The notes: a model not told the origin generated them from the letters alone. A DNA stretch of 64,000 nt from Dipteronia dyeriana (GCA_032871835.1 CM065299.1:32352074-32416073), one strand, 5' to 3'. Shown: positions 9,630-21,235, counted from the stretch's first letter. Program-made: numbers and translations.

Positions 9630-11190
9630 GTGTGCACCATAACACAGCCAAGTCAGCACAGAGAATTCTTATCATTCAAATTTGATCCGAGGGAAGGGTC
9701 GAATGAAACTGAAACAGAACCAGTTGAAGAAGTTATATTAAAAGAAGGAGAACCAGACAAGGTGGTCAAGATTGGGCTAACCTGGGTGGAAAAGTCAAGT
9801 AAGACCTCACCAAACTGCTCAAAGAATACAAAGATGTGTTCGCCTGGAGTCACGAAGACATGGTCGGGATAGATGCCCGAATAATGTCTCACCATCTCGC
9901 AGTAGACCCGAATGCAAAACCAGTGAGACAAAAGAGAAGATCGTTCAATCCCGAAAGGAGTCGGGCAATCAAACAAGTGGTGGAAAAGCTACTTACTACA
10001 AGATCAATTAGAGAGGTCAACTACCCAAGTGGGTAGCCAATGTAGCTTTTGTCCAAAAGAAAAACGGGCAATGGAGAATGTGCCTAGATTTTACGGATCT
10101 GAACAAGGCATGCCCAAAAGATAGCTTCCTACTTCCAAGGATAGACCAACTGGTGAATGCTACAGCAAGCCACGAATTGCTCGGCTTCATGAACGCCTAC
10201 TCGGGATACAACCAGATCAGGATGAACAAGGCCGACGAAGAAAAGACAACCTTTACAACAGATCAGGGTTTATACTGTTACATAGTAATGCCTTTCGGTT
10301 TGAAAAATACAAGAGCTACATATCAAAGGCTGGTCAACAAAATCTTCACTCGGCAAATAGGAAGAAACGTAGAAGTGTACATTGACGACATGCTGACTAA
10401 AAGCGTCTCGGCTGATAAGCATACCCTAGACCTCCGAGAAACATTTGATGTCCTAAGGAGATACCAGATGAATTTGAACCCGAACAAATGTTTATTCGGT
10501 GCCCCTTCAGAGAGATTCCTAGGATTATAGGTTCACAAAAGAGGAATCGAAGTTAACCCCGAGAAGATCCAGGCCCTGCAGAAAATGACCTCACCAAAAA
10601 TGTTAAAAGAAGTACAGCGCCTGACAGGGTGTTTAGCTTCCTTGGGAAGATTCATCTCAAACGCTATTGACAGGTGCACGCCTTTCTTCAAAGTAATCAA
10701 AAAAGGAAAAGGACTCGAATGGAATGAAGAGTGCGAACATGCATTCTTAAAAATAAAAAAGTATCTGGGACAGGCTCCTATTCTCTCAAAACCACAAACC
10801 GGGGAAGTACTTCAGTTATACCTATCAATAACTGAGCTTGCAGCAAGCTTAGTCTTAGTCAGAACAGAAGATGGAGTGCAGAAACCAGTGTATTATACCA
10901 GCAAGGCACTCCTACCAGCTAAGACCAGGTACTCACAGGCAGAGAAAATGGTCTTAGCATCGGTTTCATCGGTGAAAAAACTGAGACCATACTTTCAGGC
11001 TCATACAATCCAGGTTCTCACTGACTGCCCATTAAAACAAATTTTGCAAAAGCCAGAAATATCAGAAAGACTGACCAAATGGGCAATCGAGTTAAGTGAA
11101 TTCAACATTCATTATGTCCCTAGAACATCACTCAAAGGACAAGCTGTGGCAGACTTCATAGCCGAGTTCACAGAACCAAACCTAGAAGCA
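9630..11190 (+). pseudogene. Reverse transcriptase and RNase H of Gypsy element 1
   Basis: A frameshift near 9790-9836 joins the protease linker to the RT (FAWSHEDMVGI). The RT blocks are WRMCLDFTDLNKACPKD (10073), GFMNAYSGYNQI (10180), FGLKNTRATYQRL (10300) and YIDDM (10378). The first catalytic Asp, normally FMDAYSG, is Asn here. Stops at about 10034 and 10528 break the frame. RNase H follows (10585-11190) with YYTSKAL, AEKMVLAS and LTDCPLKQIL. The family copies element RNA to DNA in the cytoplasm; this copy cannot. Confidence 0.85.
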
Positions 11191-11620
11191 AAAAGAATGA
11201 TGGGTAAAAATTTCCCATGGAAACTGTATATTGATGGTTCTTCAAACACTCATGGCAGCTGGGCAGGGATCGTAGTATTCACTCCAGAAGGATATGATGT
11301 CGAATATGCCATGAGATTTGATTTCAAAGCAACCAATAATCAAGCCGAGTACGAGGCACTATTAGCTGGACTAAGAGTCGGCATAGCTTTCGGGGCAGAT
11401 GAAGTTGAGATATTCAGCGACTCACAGGTAGTCGTCAACCAAGTTCTGGACGAGTAGCAAGCCAAAGATGAAGGTATGGTAGCCTACCGAGACATCGCAA
11501 AACAGCTCCTCCAGAAATTTAAAAAATATGAGATTGCTCAGATCTCCAGGGAGGAAAATGAAAAGGCAGACGCATTGTCTAAGCTAGCGTCAGCAACAAC
11601 CACAATTAAACCAAATACCA
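11191..11620 (+). pseudogene. Second, archaeal-type RNase H of Gypsy element 1
   Basis: After a short linker the sequence gives LYIDGSSNTHGSWAGI, NNQAEYEALLAGL, IFSDSQVVVNQV and EKADALSKLA: the four acidic residues of an active RNase H fold (D, E, D, D) in order. This extra domain between the normal RNase H and integrase defines the Tat lineage. A TAG at 11455-11457 (DE*QAKDEG) interrupts it. Confidence 0.8.
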
Positions 11621-11859
11621 TCCCGGTCGCACATCTCCTTAAACCAAGTATGGTTGAACCGAAGCACTTAGAAATTTTAGAAATCCGAATACCGCAAGAC
11701 AGTTGGATGATTCAGCTAAGAAGGTTTCTGGAAGAAGGTATGCTCCCGAAAGATTCCATACTAGCAAAGCGCATCAGGTATCGAGCAGCAAGATACACCC
11801 TGATCGGAGGAGAATTATATAGGAGAGGGTTTTCCCGAGCTCTCCAGAGATGTGTACCA

Positions 11860-12939
11860 TAAGAAGATGCACACCGAATACTTCAGGAGATCCATGGAGG
11901 AGTTTGTAGAAACCACACTGGGCAAGAAGTTTAGCACACAAAGTGCTCAGGCAAGGCTATTATTGGCCTACACTTTTCTCAGATGCACAGCAGTGCTCGG
12001 AAAGCTGTAATACTAGTCAAAAAATTGCCAACGATATCCGGCAGCCTCCTGAAAAACTCAGAAACCTCACAGCCCCATGGCCATTCGCCATATGGGGTAT
12101 AGACCTGATCGGCCCAATGCCAGCTAGAACAGAGGGTGGAGCAAAACACGCCATAGTAGCTGTTGATTATTTCACAAAGTAGGCAGAAGTTGAAGCACTA
12201 TTGCATATCGCAAAAGCAAACACCATAAATTTTGTGAAAAAGAATATACTTTATAGTTTTGGAGTTCCAGACACAATAATCACAGACAACGGCACCCAAT
12301 TTGATAACCTAAAATTCAGACAGCTATGCAAGGAATATCAGATTGCCAATTACTATGCCACACCTGCCCACCCTCAAACCAATGGCTAGGTAGAAGCGGA
12401 ACAAAATCATCAAGCACACTATCAAGGCAAAGTTAGATGACAAAATAGGTAGCTGGGTTGAAAAGCTACCCGAAGTATTATGGGCATACCGGATGACAAC
12501 AAGGACTTCAACAGGAGAGACTCCGTACACTTTAGCATTCGGAACAGAAGCTGTTATCCCCATAGAAACATCATATGCGTCACCTCGGGTCAGGCTATAC
12601 GATGAAGAACAGAATGTTGATATGTTATTACAAAGTCTATATGAACCAGAAGAAAATAGGAATAAGTCCCGAATAAGAAATATGGCATATCAGCAAAGAG
12701 TGGCTCGCCACTACAATTCTAACGTTCGAATCAGGAAATTCCAGCTTGGAGACTTGGTACTTAGGAGGGTGTCATTGAACATGAAAAATAAAGCTGCAGG
12801 CTCCCTGGCCGATAAATGGGAAGGCCTATACAAAATCGAAGGAATAGCTGGTCATGGAGCATATTGGATTACTCGACCCAATGGAAGGGTTTTACCCCGA
12901 CCATGCAATGCCCAATATCTGAAGATTTTCTATCTTTAA
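11860..12939 (+). pseudogene. Integrase of Gypsy element 1, broken
   Basis: The N-terminal zinc-binding part is damaged (QGYYWPTLFSDAQQ, then ESCNTSQKIA where CxxC is expected). The core shows GIDLIGPMPARTEGG, DTIITDNGTQFD and TNG*VEAEQNH, so the D, D and E positions survive but in-frame TAG stops replace a Trp (FTK*AEVEA, 12179-12181) and a Gln (12388). A frameshift follows, and the C-terminal part is clean from 12493 to 12939 (MTTRTSTGETPY to NAQYLKIFYL). It would insert the cDNA into chromatin. Confidence 0.85.
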
Positions 12940-13515
12940 ATTCTTCTCTTTCTAGTCAGGACAATATTAGTTAGGGTAAATATAATCTATGAAATTTAAA
13001 TCTTTGTTGATTTTTTACAGTAATAAATAAAATTACTCAAAATTTCAGAAAGAAAAGCATCGAGCTCGGGATTTCAAAAGTAAGCATATGATAATAAGAA
13101 CATATAGAAGAAGAGCATGATAATAAGAACATGCAAATAAAATTCTTGGGACCATCAAATCTCGAATGGCCGGAGAAGCTCGTAGGAGCATGCCAGTCGA
13201 GCATGGTCAAAATGACCTTAGCAAAAGGCAAACCCGATGCACTAGACTCTGGAAAAATGCTCGGGACGCTATCGGAGAGAAATTCAAGTGAAATGCATAG
13301 TTGTGTTGAGCAAAATTTTTTTTTAAAAAAAAACCTCAACGATTCGGCAAACCCTTGCGCATAAAATCTGGGGAGACGTCCTTGGTATTGCGTAAGGACT
13401 CGAACATACGATTATGGTGAGCCTTGATGTAATGTTCGGGTAGCAACCGAGTATGAAACACCAAGTATAAACTTGCTTGTTTCAAGATGACTCGGTTAAT
13501 AATAAAGAGTCAGTT
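12940..13515. other. Untranslated spacer after integrase, Gypsy element 1
   Basis: No gene recognised. A T/A homopolymer stretch lies at 13316-13332. The stretch leads into the 90-bp tandem repeats. Confidence 0.4.
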
Positions 13516-13880
13516 TAATAAGATACTTGGCAATTAAAGTCATTCGAGTAACAACCGGTTTAATAAGATACTCGGTTAAGTTACTCGAACATCGAAGAGC
13601 CAGTTTAATAAGATACTTGGCAGTTAAAGACATTCAGGTAACAACCGGTTTAATAAGATACTCGGTTAAGTTACCCGAACATCGAAGAGCCAGTTTAATA
13701 AGATACTTGGCAATTAAAGTCATTCGGGTAACAACCGGTTTAATAAGATACTCAGTTAAGTTACCCGAACATCGAAAAGCCAGTTTAATAAGATACTTGG
13801 CATTTAAAGTTATTCGGGTAACAATCGGTTTAATACGATACTCGGTTAAGTTACCCGAACATCAGCCAGTTTAATACAGT
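13516..13880. repeat. 90-bp tandem repeat in the 3' region of Gypsy element 1
   Basis: About four tandem copies of a 90-bp unit, each with two inner copies of GTTTAATAAGATACT followed by TGG or CGG, and CCCGAACATCGAA. The open frame through it simply reflects the 90-bp period. Tandem arrays in this segment are known for Tat/Ogre-type elements and have been proposed as sources of satellite DNA. Confidence 0.85.
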
Positions 13881-14886
13881 ACTCGACAACAGTCAACAAT
13901 AAACATATCAAGACCACTCAATTCAGAATAAAATAGAATTTTATTGCTCTTAAAAGAATTGTTACAGTTCAAAGAATGGTTCTTTACAAGAGTAAAAAAT
14001 AAAGAATCAAAGAATTTTCTACAAGTTCTACAAAATTAAGGTTATGAGGATTTCGAGTCTTTGCCAATACTCGGGTCTGGCGTCATCTCGTATTCACGGA
14101 GCATGCTTTCGTTAGACGGCCAAGCTATAGTATCGATAGTATCATCCATCCATTGGCTGTAATCCTCGCCCGGGACCAGCCCAACATCTGGTACCACACC
14201 CTCGAACGACCCTTGATTAGCGTAAAAGGTCGAGAGGGAGTGTTCGGAATGAATCTCCAAGTGCATGGGATGGGGCTCTTTGCTTTAGCTACGGCAGTAA
14301 GCTTTCCATTTCTTCATCTGAGTCCAAAGAGACTCTAAGGACCGGTCTACGTGATGTTTGAATGACAACTCCCAATTGGTTCAGGCCTTCTCAGTCGCCC
14401 TATTCTTAATTTTAAAGAACTCACCGACCGAAACTAGTCTGCGCTGAAACTCCCGAAGGAGTAGGGCATCATAAGCAGGGGATCTTTTAAAGTGATCCAA
14501 CCCTTGTACTTCAAGTTCCAGCCTAGCCTCTCGGGATAAAGATGCAACTGTCAACACTTGGCACTCCAGGTCTTCAATCTTTTGCCCATACGCCGTCCTT
14601 GACTGCTCCGCTTCATGTTCGGCTTTGAGCACGGATTCTTCGACAGAGGATAAGAGATTTTGAAGTGACATTGCCTTCTCTCTGCCAAAGACACCCTCTC
14701 ATCGGCCTCAACTTGCTTCGCCAGGCAATGGTCGACAAAAAATTGTACAGAGCCGACGTCTTGCTGATAAGCCTCTTTGGCCCGAGTGCGGCCTTCCTCA
14801 CTTTCCTTCAACTGAGCCTCCAGACGCCTTATCTGATCAGATTGATGTTGCTGCGTCTGCACTAGCTCAGCGAATTTGGCCACCAT

Positions 14887-14954
14887 CTATTAAGAAAAAT
14901 ACGATTAGAAATTTGGCAGACAAGCAAAAACATTAAAGAAGCTAGATAACTTAC
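14887..14954 (-). other. Intron 2 of the antisense gene (Gypsy 1)
   Basis: Minus-strand donor TAT|GTAAGTTATC at 14954 and acceptor TTTCTTAATAG at 14887; 68 bp. The following exon opens with ATGGTGGCCAAATTCGC. Confidence 0.65.
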
Positions 14955-15708
14955 ATAAGATGCGCCGTTGAAAACATTTTAAAGACTCTCGGTCAAGGAA
15001 CCATCCCGAAAGCCACTCCAGTGGTCTTCTCCGATGAAAGCCCGACCGAAGGAAATCTCCCGTAGTATATCATGGGAAGAAGGATATGAGGGAACCCCCG
15101 AGGGTTTGACCCCCAGATTTCCAACCTCAAGGACAGAAGAAGCCCTGATCGGTTCTGAAGCCGCCACATCTACTGACGCTCTAGCACCAACACTAGGGGT
15201 AACCTCATCCGCAACATCCTCATCGCTGGAATCGATGAAAAAAACTACCCGAGGAACTTTAAAAGGGTAAGTCGGTGAACTAATTGTCTTCCGCTTCTCA
15301 CCCAGAGAGTGGCGGAAGCCGAGATCAGCTGTAGGCTCTTCCAGAATATTGTCCCAAAAAGATTCGAAGAAGTCGTGGCCTGCAAGCACTTGTCTGGTGG
15401 TGGTATTACCCCCGTCACCAGTTCAGTCTGTATGGAAGGCTCCTCACTGAGACCTTCACTTTACCTTTTCCAGTCGTCAGGCAGCCGAGCATCGGTCGGG
15501 CCACTCGGACCGCTAGTCTCCTCAGTGATCGGCTGAACGTCCACAGGGACGTATTCGGGAATCTGCTCTTCAGCGGCATCAATCTCTTCATCAGACTCAG
15601 GCGAGGCGATGCCTTCGCCACTTTGATGAGCCGCCTCTTTTCGACTCGCCTGAATGATTGTCTTTACTTGGCTAGCCTGAAGATCACAGATGACGTCCGT
15701 ATCAAACA

Positions 15709-15796
15709 CTAGAAAAAAGGAACAACGTCAGAACACAAAACAAAACAAAACAAATATATGTAGCATTGAAAGGAAAAGGTTGTGAAAGTCGCTTAC
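15709..15796 (-). other. Intron 1 of the antisense gene (Gypsy 1)
   Basis: Minus-strand donor AAT|GTAAGCGACT at 15796 and acceptor TTTTTTCTAG at 15709; 88 bp, T-rich. Without splicing the frame runs into a hydrophobic tail and stops. Confidence 0.7.
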
Positions 15797-17427
15797 ATTG
15801 CTTGCGTTCGCCCAAAATTTTTCTCAAGAAACTGAACTCAATCATCTTCGACTCAACGAAAAGATCAGACTTGCTCCTCTTCTCTAGTGTACGAACTGCC
15901 GCCCTAGCAAGCCTAGTCAGCTCGCTATCGCTGTAATCGATATTCTTCTTGTTCCATACCTCCGGGGAATAGAAGAACCGAGGGACTTTCAGCACTATTT
16001 GAGAATCCCTGGATTTAAGGGAGACTTCAAGCCCGACAATTCCTCCAGAAAAAAACCAACTGTTCTTCACGAACTTATTGGATGTAGGGAACCCCCATAT
16101 GAAACCCTTCTTTTGGGGATCTTCGAAAATATCAGCATCCCGACTCACTTTTGTCCCCTTAGGAACCCAGCAGTCTGGCGGATTAGACATAAGGAAGTAA
16201 GTCCCCGACTTGCCCGACTACCTTAATGTAAAGAAATGTCTGATTTCATTTGGGGACGGTGATGAAAGGTTCATCCGGCTGCACATATTCCACATGCACA
16301 TTATGATTTTGTAGCTGTTCGGGGCCAGCTGAGCCGGAGCAATTCCTACTTCAGCCAGAAACCAAGCAATAAATGGCTGAAGAGGAAGAGTGATGCCACA
16401 GCAAAGCATGGAGCCATAAATCGCCACCATGCCCGGGGGAGGATTCCATAAAACCCTATCCCCCACAGGAACCAGAGTGACCGAGTCAGGCAGGTCGAAT
16501 CGGGAGCGATACTTCCTTATTTCAACTGGCCCGACCATATTCGACTCAGTGTCGAACCCGTACGGACGGTCAGCAGTATATATAAGGCGAGATGCTTTGG
16601 ATGCCTCCTCAACTTCGCTCTCGCTGACAGTTTTCTCCCTGATCAGAATATAGCCCGAGTCGTGTTTGCGAATGGAGCTTCTACTTTGATATTTTCCCAT
16701 CCTTCAAAGAGTTACCCTGTGCTCAGAAATATCAGAATCCGAACTACATGAACTCGATACAGGGCTAAAAGTGACGTCAGGGTGAACCCCAGAAACATCA
16801 ACCTCTAAAAATAAAGGTTCATCTATTAGGATATCCCACAATAATCGTTTAATACAAGAAACTAACTGGAAATCCCTACGTTCTAATGCATCAAAAGCGA
16901 TTTTAAAGAGAGGATGACGAGAAGATGGCCCCATTAAAACTAACCTTGAATTGAGATTGATGCAAGATCTTCAACGGAGAATCGTGATTTTCTGCTTAGA
17001 GAAATATGGGTTTGAAGAATTTTCTTTTTCTACTGCTGAAAAGTTTGAGAATAAACCGGCGCAAACTTAATGAATAACTTAAAGGGGTGGTGACACGAAA
17101 CCCTAGGGTCTCAAGGAGGGAAAAACCTATGACAAAATTTGATGACGTAGGCGGCGCTCGGGGAGACGCAAAGATCATTTCTCATAAATGATATCGAAAA
17201 ATGAAGAGGCGAAGGGCACGTGTCAAAACAAGAACTAGCCCCCAACCGTCAGAGCTTCAAAACGTCGCCATCATTAAAGATCACGCGTGAGGGGGTGAAT
17301 CGAAATTACAGGGTCACCATTAAGACACGCCATTATGATAAGACGTTTACTTTGGCACAAATATTAAAAATTGAGATGATTAAAATACTCTTGGCCGAAA
17401 CGAAATTTTACTCGGCGAAAGTATTTT

Positions 17428-17434
17428 AAGGGGG
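17428..17434 (+). promoter_or_regulatory. Polypurine tract of Gypsy element 1
   Basis: AAGGGGG lies three bases before the TG of the 3' LTR, the expected site of the plus-strand primer. Confidence 0.6.
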
Positions 17435-17437
17435 TAT

Positions 17438-18309
17438 TGTCATATGTGAATTTTACCAAACATGCACGTCATCGACAAGAGGGAGAAAATTGCCAGTGGA
17501 CACCCAAATAAGAACTCAGAAAACATCCTACAAGGCATTATTAAAGAGAAGAAGCCCGAATAAACTAATATGGCAAGACCTACTCAAGATCAACTAAACT
17601 ACTCCAAATCAATTAAACGTATTCGGGGTTAGCAGAAATGCATTTTCTACTCGGGCTCAAACGGCTCTACTCGGGACCAGCCAATGTTGTTCTTACTCAG
17701 GATAAATGTGAATCAAATAAGAAACTTAGTGCTTAGTTCACATGAATTAAGTTATAAAATACACGAAGATATCCACCAGGAAGGAATCCCAGAGAAAACA
17801 GAATACTGAGCTAGAAGTGTCCTCAATTAGGAAACAACTTAATTTCGTTACAAAGACTACATTCTTATAAGGAAACAAGTCCAAATTGGACTGCAATACT
17901 AAAATCCCATTCGACTTCCATACAAGACTCAGAAACAGGAAATAGGACAATCGACCTCAAGTAAGTAAATAATTCCAATTAAATACAAAGATTCATTACT
18001 TGTACAAGGCGAATTAGAACTCTATTAACATATAAATAGACCCATAATCTCGCCCAAAAAAGATACACAACAAGCAACAGAAAAGCACAGAGAGAAAGAG
18101 AGATCGAGAGCTTGTAAACATCTTATTTTCATAGAGGATTTTGGCTTGGTTGATCCTTCAACCACCTGTGGACGTTTCTCCGGTCATCGGAGTTTTACCA
18201 CGTAAAACTTGTGTCTTGGTTACTCTCTAAAATCTGTCTCTTTGAATTAAATTGCCGAAATCCAATCCTTGTTGGCTTTTCTGACACGATCCAGAAATCA
18301 ACGTCAACA
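17438..18309 (+). repeat. 3' LTR of Gypsy element 1
   Basis: 872 bp, TGTCATATG to CGTCAACA, followed by the TSD TATTT at 18310-18314. It pairs with 6428-7291. Confidence 0.9.
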
Positions 18310-18559
18310 TATTTTGACCCACAATTCAAATTTTCCTTTAAATGCTCCCATCCATTCCATTTCTCATTCACTTTATTTCATTCTCTCATTCTCTTAATCT
18401 CTCCATTCTCCAGTCCTCTACACATTTTCATTCAATTTTATTCTTACTCTTTTTCTACATTTTACTAATTTACTAATTTCTTATTAATACTATTTTACTA
18501 ATTTCCTATTATCTATCTACTATTCTCTTAATTTTCTACCAACACGCAAAAGTTTAAAG

Positions 18560-19804
18560 GTAAATTTTTCTTTAAATGTTATTATTTCATTTTATGTTTT
18601 AATTATTTAATTTTTGTTAGTAAATTTATAATTTCATGTTTAGAATTTAGTTATTAATTTTATTATTTTTGTTTAGTTAGTAAATTTTTAATTTTATGTT
18701 TATACTTAGTTGTTAATTTTAATATTATAGTTTAGTTAGTTAATTAATTTTAATTTTTTTAGTAGTGAATTTAAATGTATTTTGTTAGTAAGTTAGTCAA
18801 TTTAATTTGCAGTAGTTAATTTTAATATATTTTGTTATTAAGTTAATTAATTTAATTTGTTGTAGTTAATTTTAATATATTTTGTTAGTAAGTATATGAA
18901 TTTATTTGTAGTAGTAAATTTTAATATATTTTGTTAGTAAATTGTGATTTTTTTGTGTTGTAGTGAATTTTAATATTTTTTTAGTTAGTAAATTAAAGAG
19001 TTTTAAGTGTTGTAGTTAATTTAAATATTTTGTGGTAGTAAATTATGCATTTTATGTGTAGTAGTTATTTTAATATTTTTTAGTTAGTAAGTTAATAATT
19101 TTTAAGAGTAGTTGTTTATTTAAATATTTTGTGGTGATAAATTAAACATTTTATATGTAGTATTGAATTTTAAAATATTTTTTAGTTAGTAAATTAAGCA
19201 TTTTATGTGTAGTAGTTGATTTTAATATTTTTAATTAGTAAGTTAAAACTTTTAAGTGTAGCAGTTATTTTAATTATATTCTGTTAGTAAATAAAGCATT
19301 TTAAGTGTAGTAGTTATTTTTAATATTTATTAGTTAGTAAGTTATTAATTTCTAAGTATAGTAGTTTGTTTAAAATTTTGTGGTAGTAAATTAAGCATTT
19401 TATATGTAGTATTGAATTTAAATATTTATTAGTTAGTAAATTAAGTATTTCATGCCTAGTAGTTAAATTCAATATTTTTTTAGTTAGTAAATTAAGCATT
19501 TTTTGTCTAGTAGTTAATTTTAATATATTTCTAGTTAGTAATTAAGTTAATAAATTTTAAGTGTAGTAGTTAATTTAAATATATTGTGTTAGTAAATTAA
19601 GCATTTTATGTGTAGTAGTTAATTTTAATATTTTTTTAAGTTAGTTAGGTAATAATTTTAATGTGTAGTAGTTAATTTTAATATATTTTGCTAGTAAGTT
19701 AATAAATTTAATTTGTAGTAGTGAATTTTTTAATATACTTTGTTATTAAATTAATCAATTTAATGTGACTATTAATGACTAATGAGTTCATATTTGTATT
19801 TCAG
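18560..19804 (+). other. Leader intron of hAT copy 2, expanded AT-rich repeat
   Basis: Donor AAAG|GTAAAT at 18559/18560, acceptor ATTTCAG at 19804, four bases before the transposase ATG. It contains about 20 loose copies of a 50-60-bp unit around GTAGTAGTTAATTTTAATAT and TTAGTTAGTAAATTAA. At 1245 bp it is twice the length of the same intron in copy 1. Confidence 0.65.
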
Positions 19805-19807
19805 GAA

Positions 19808-21235
19808 ATGGATTATAACCAGCAGTCTTATTTTCCTTACGATTTGAACATGCTAAACAATGATTTTGATCTTTCTAGACTGAAGCAAACCCAAGCGGGA
19901 CCTTTCGGTTCCGCCGCTACACCAACATCACGTTCTAAAAAATTTACATCAGATGTCTGGCAGTGTTCTTACATAGTACAAATGACACACCCAGACTGGA
20001 CGACCAGTCCTAGAACTAATTGTAAGTTTTGTCCTAAGGACTATACCAGTAGTAGGAATGGAACCGGTCATTTGAAAAAACATATGGAGAAATGCATGCC
20101 TTCACATGGACAGATATACACTACAACCCAAAGACAACTACAACGGCACCTCAGACGGGTCCGTTACTACATGGCAGTACTACCTCGCACACGTTAGAGA
20201 TTGGTTGGCGTGATACATTGCACAAACTGATCAACCGATCAATTTTGTTGACAATGTTTTTTTAAGGAATTGGTCACATCTGCATTCAACCCCCAATTTG
20301 AAACTGTTTCTAGAACCACTACTAGAAACGATTTGATAAGATTGTTTGATTGCTGAATTACAACATCTAAGTGTCTTTTTTGCATTAACTTATGATATTT
20401 GGAACGCATGTTCCAAACAAGATTATTTATATGTCACAGGACACTATTTAGATTCTGGATTGTGGATAATAAATAGAATTCTTGGTTTTCGTCCTATGAA
20501 TTTTGCATGTACCGTAGAAAATATTTTTAATGTCATTCTTTCTGTTTTAGAAATTTCTCAAATAATTAATCGCATCCTTTATGTCACATTAGATAATACA
20601 TATACGAATACCAGCTCTATTGTATTGTTTGTTGAAGGAAATATCCTACAAGATGGGGGTTATTTCATCCATCAATAGTGTGAATGTCATATCATAAATT
20701 TAGTTGTACAGACCGGTGTAAACAATCAAATAGATTGTATCAGAGATTCTAATATTATATTCCAAGAATTTAAAAGACGTTGTACATTAAACGGTCTACG
20801 ACCTCGCCGATTCCAAACTGATATATCGGTAAGGTGGAACTCTACTTACTTAACGTTGGAAAATTGATAGAAATATAATACAACTATTGTATCTTTTAAT
20901 AACATGAAATTGGTTGAAATTGGTTATCCTGGAGCAAAAGCACTTACCTTAGACGATTGATATGTAGCAAGGATTTTTGTTCAATTTTAAAAGATTTTTT
21001 ATAATGCCATTGTAACTCTTTCAAGGATCTATTAACCCACATCTTCCCAGATAATTCATCTGATAGTGGAAATGTCTAAAGTATTAAACATTTATGGGGA
21101 AGATGATAGCTTAGGTATTGCAATTGTTGACATAGACACATAGCACAAAAAATATTGGGCCAAGATTCATAACCCACATCTTCCCATATAATTCATCTGA
21201 TAGTGGAAATGTCTAAAGTGTTAAACATTGATAGT
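19808..21235 (+). pseudogene. hAT transposase of copy 2, 5' part
   Basis: The ATG at 19808 opens MDYNQQSYFPYDLNMLNNDF, then a BED finger at about 20010-20100 (CKFCPKDYTSSRNGTGHLKKHMEKC), intact in its C, C, H and C ligands. A frameshift near 20190 and loss of bases near 20260-20350 separate it from the next block, 20346-20678 (LTYDIWNACSKQDYLY; ENIFNVILSVLE), which ends in a TAG. Past 20680 only fragments remain (VRWNSTYLT near 20835). The gene continues beyond the Copia insertion at 33724. Confidence 0.8.
21034..21235. repeat. 137-bp tandem duplication, broken by the Copia insertion
   Basis: Unit 1 is 21034-21170. Unit 2 starts at 21171 with AACCCACATCTTCC, is interrupted at 21235, and resumes at 33724-33798 up to TGGGCCAAGATTC. 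The added length of the two parts of unit 2, less one TSD, is about 135 bp, so the Copia element landed inside the second unit. Confidence 0.75.

Larger units (their letters stand above)
14042..16934 (-). pseudogene. Antisense accessory gene of Gypsy element 1 (putative gypsy-type transposon / Transposase_28-like)
   Basis: Starts at ATG 16934 (MGPSSRHPLFKIAF) on the strand opposite to gag-pol and reads to about 14042 in three exons: 16934-15797, 15708-14955 and 14886 onward, with GT..AG introns at 15709-15796 and 14887-14954. Exon 1 holds a GMVAIYGSMLCCGITLPLQP...IAPAQLAPNS block like the plant putative gypsy-type transposon domain (Pfam PF04195, from memory). Exon 2 is acidic and Ser/Pro rich; exon 3 (14886-14381) is a long coiled coil. 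TGA and TAG stops at 16708, 16220, 14381 and 14291 sit where CGA or CAG codons are likely. Function is unknown; antisense genes at this place are known in Grande-like elements. Confidence 0.65.
6428..18309 (+). mobile_element. Ty3/Gypsy retrotransposon 1, Tat lineage
   Basis: An 11.9-kb element with LTRs 6428-7291 and 17438-18309 and a perfect 5-bp TSD. Order on the plus strand: gag, protease, reverse transcriptase, RNase H, a second (archaeal-type) RNase H, integrase, then a tandem-repeat segment and an antisense gene. The second RNase H and the long extra region before the 3' LTR are hallmarks of the Tat lineage (Grande, Ogre, Retand relatives). All plus-strand genes carry stops or frameshifts. 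Over the first 250 bases the two LTRs differ at roughly one position in 15, so the insertion is not recent. It sits in the 5' part of hAT copy 2. Confidence 0.9.
18315..21235 (+). mobile_element. hAT transposon copy 2, middle segment
   Basis: Continues the stub at 6330-6427 after the Gypsy insertion: leader (18315-18559), long AT-rich intron (18560-19804) and the 5' two thirds of the transposase. It is cut at 21235 by the Copia element and resumes at 33724 through the matched TSD region. Confidence 0.8.

Noticed and set aside
11860..12939. An envelope gene or other viral feature in the Gypsy elements
   Set aside because: After integrase there are only tandem repeats and an antisense gene; no signal peptide plus membrane-anchor arrangement was seen on the plus strand.
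13527..13874. 115-codon open frame
   Set aside because: By-product of the 90-bp tandem repeat; 90 is a multiple of three.
15034..16653. Plus-strand open frames across the antisense gene
   Set aside because: They are shadows of the minus-strand exons, without domains; the minus strand carries the conserved protein blocks and splice sites.
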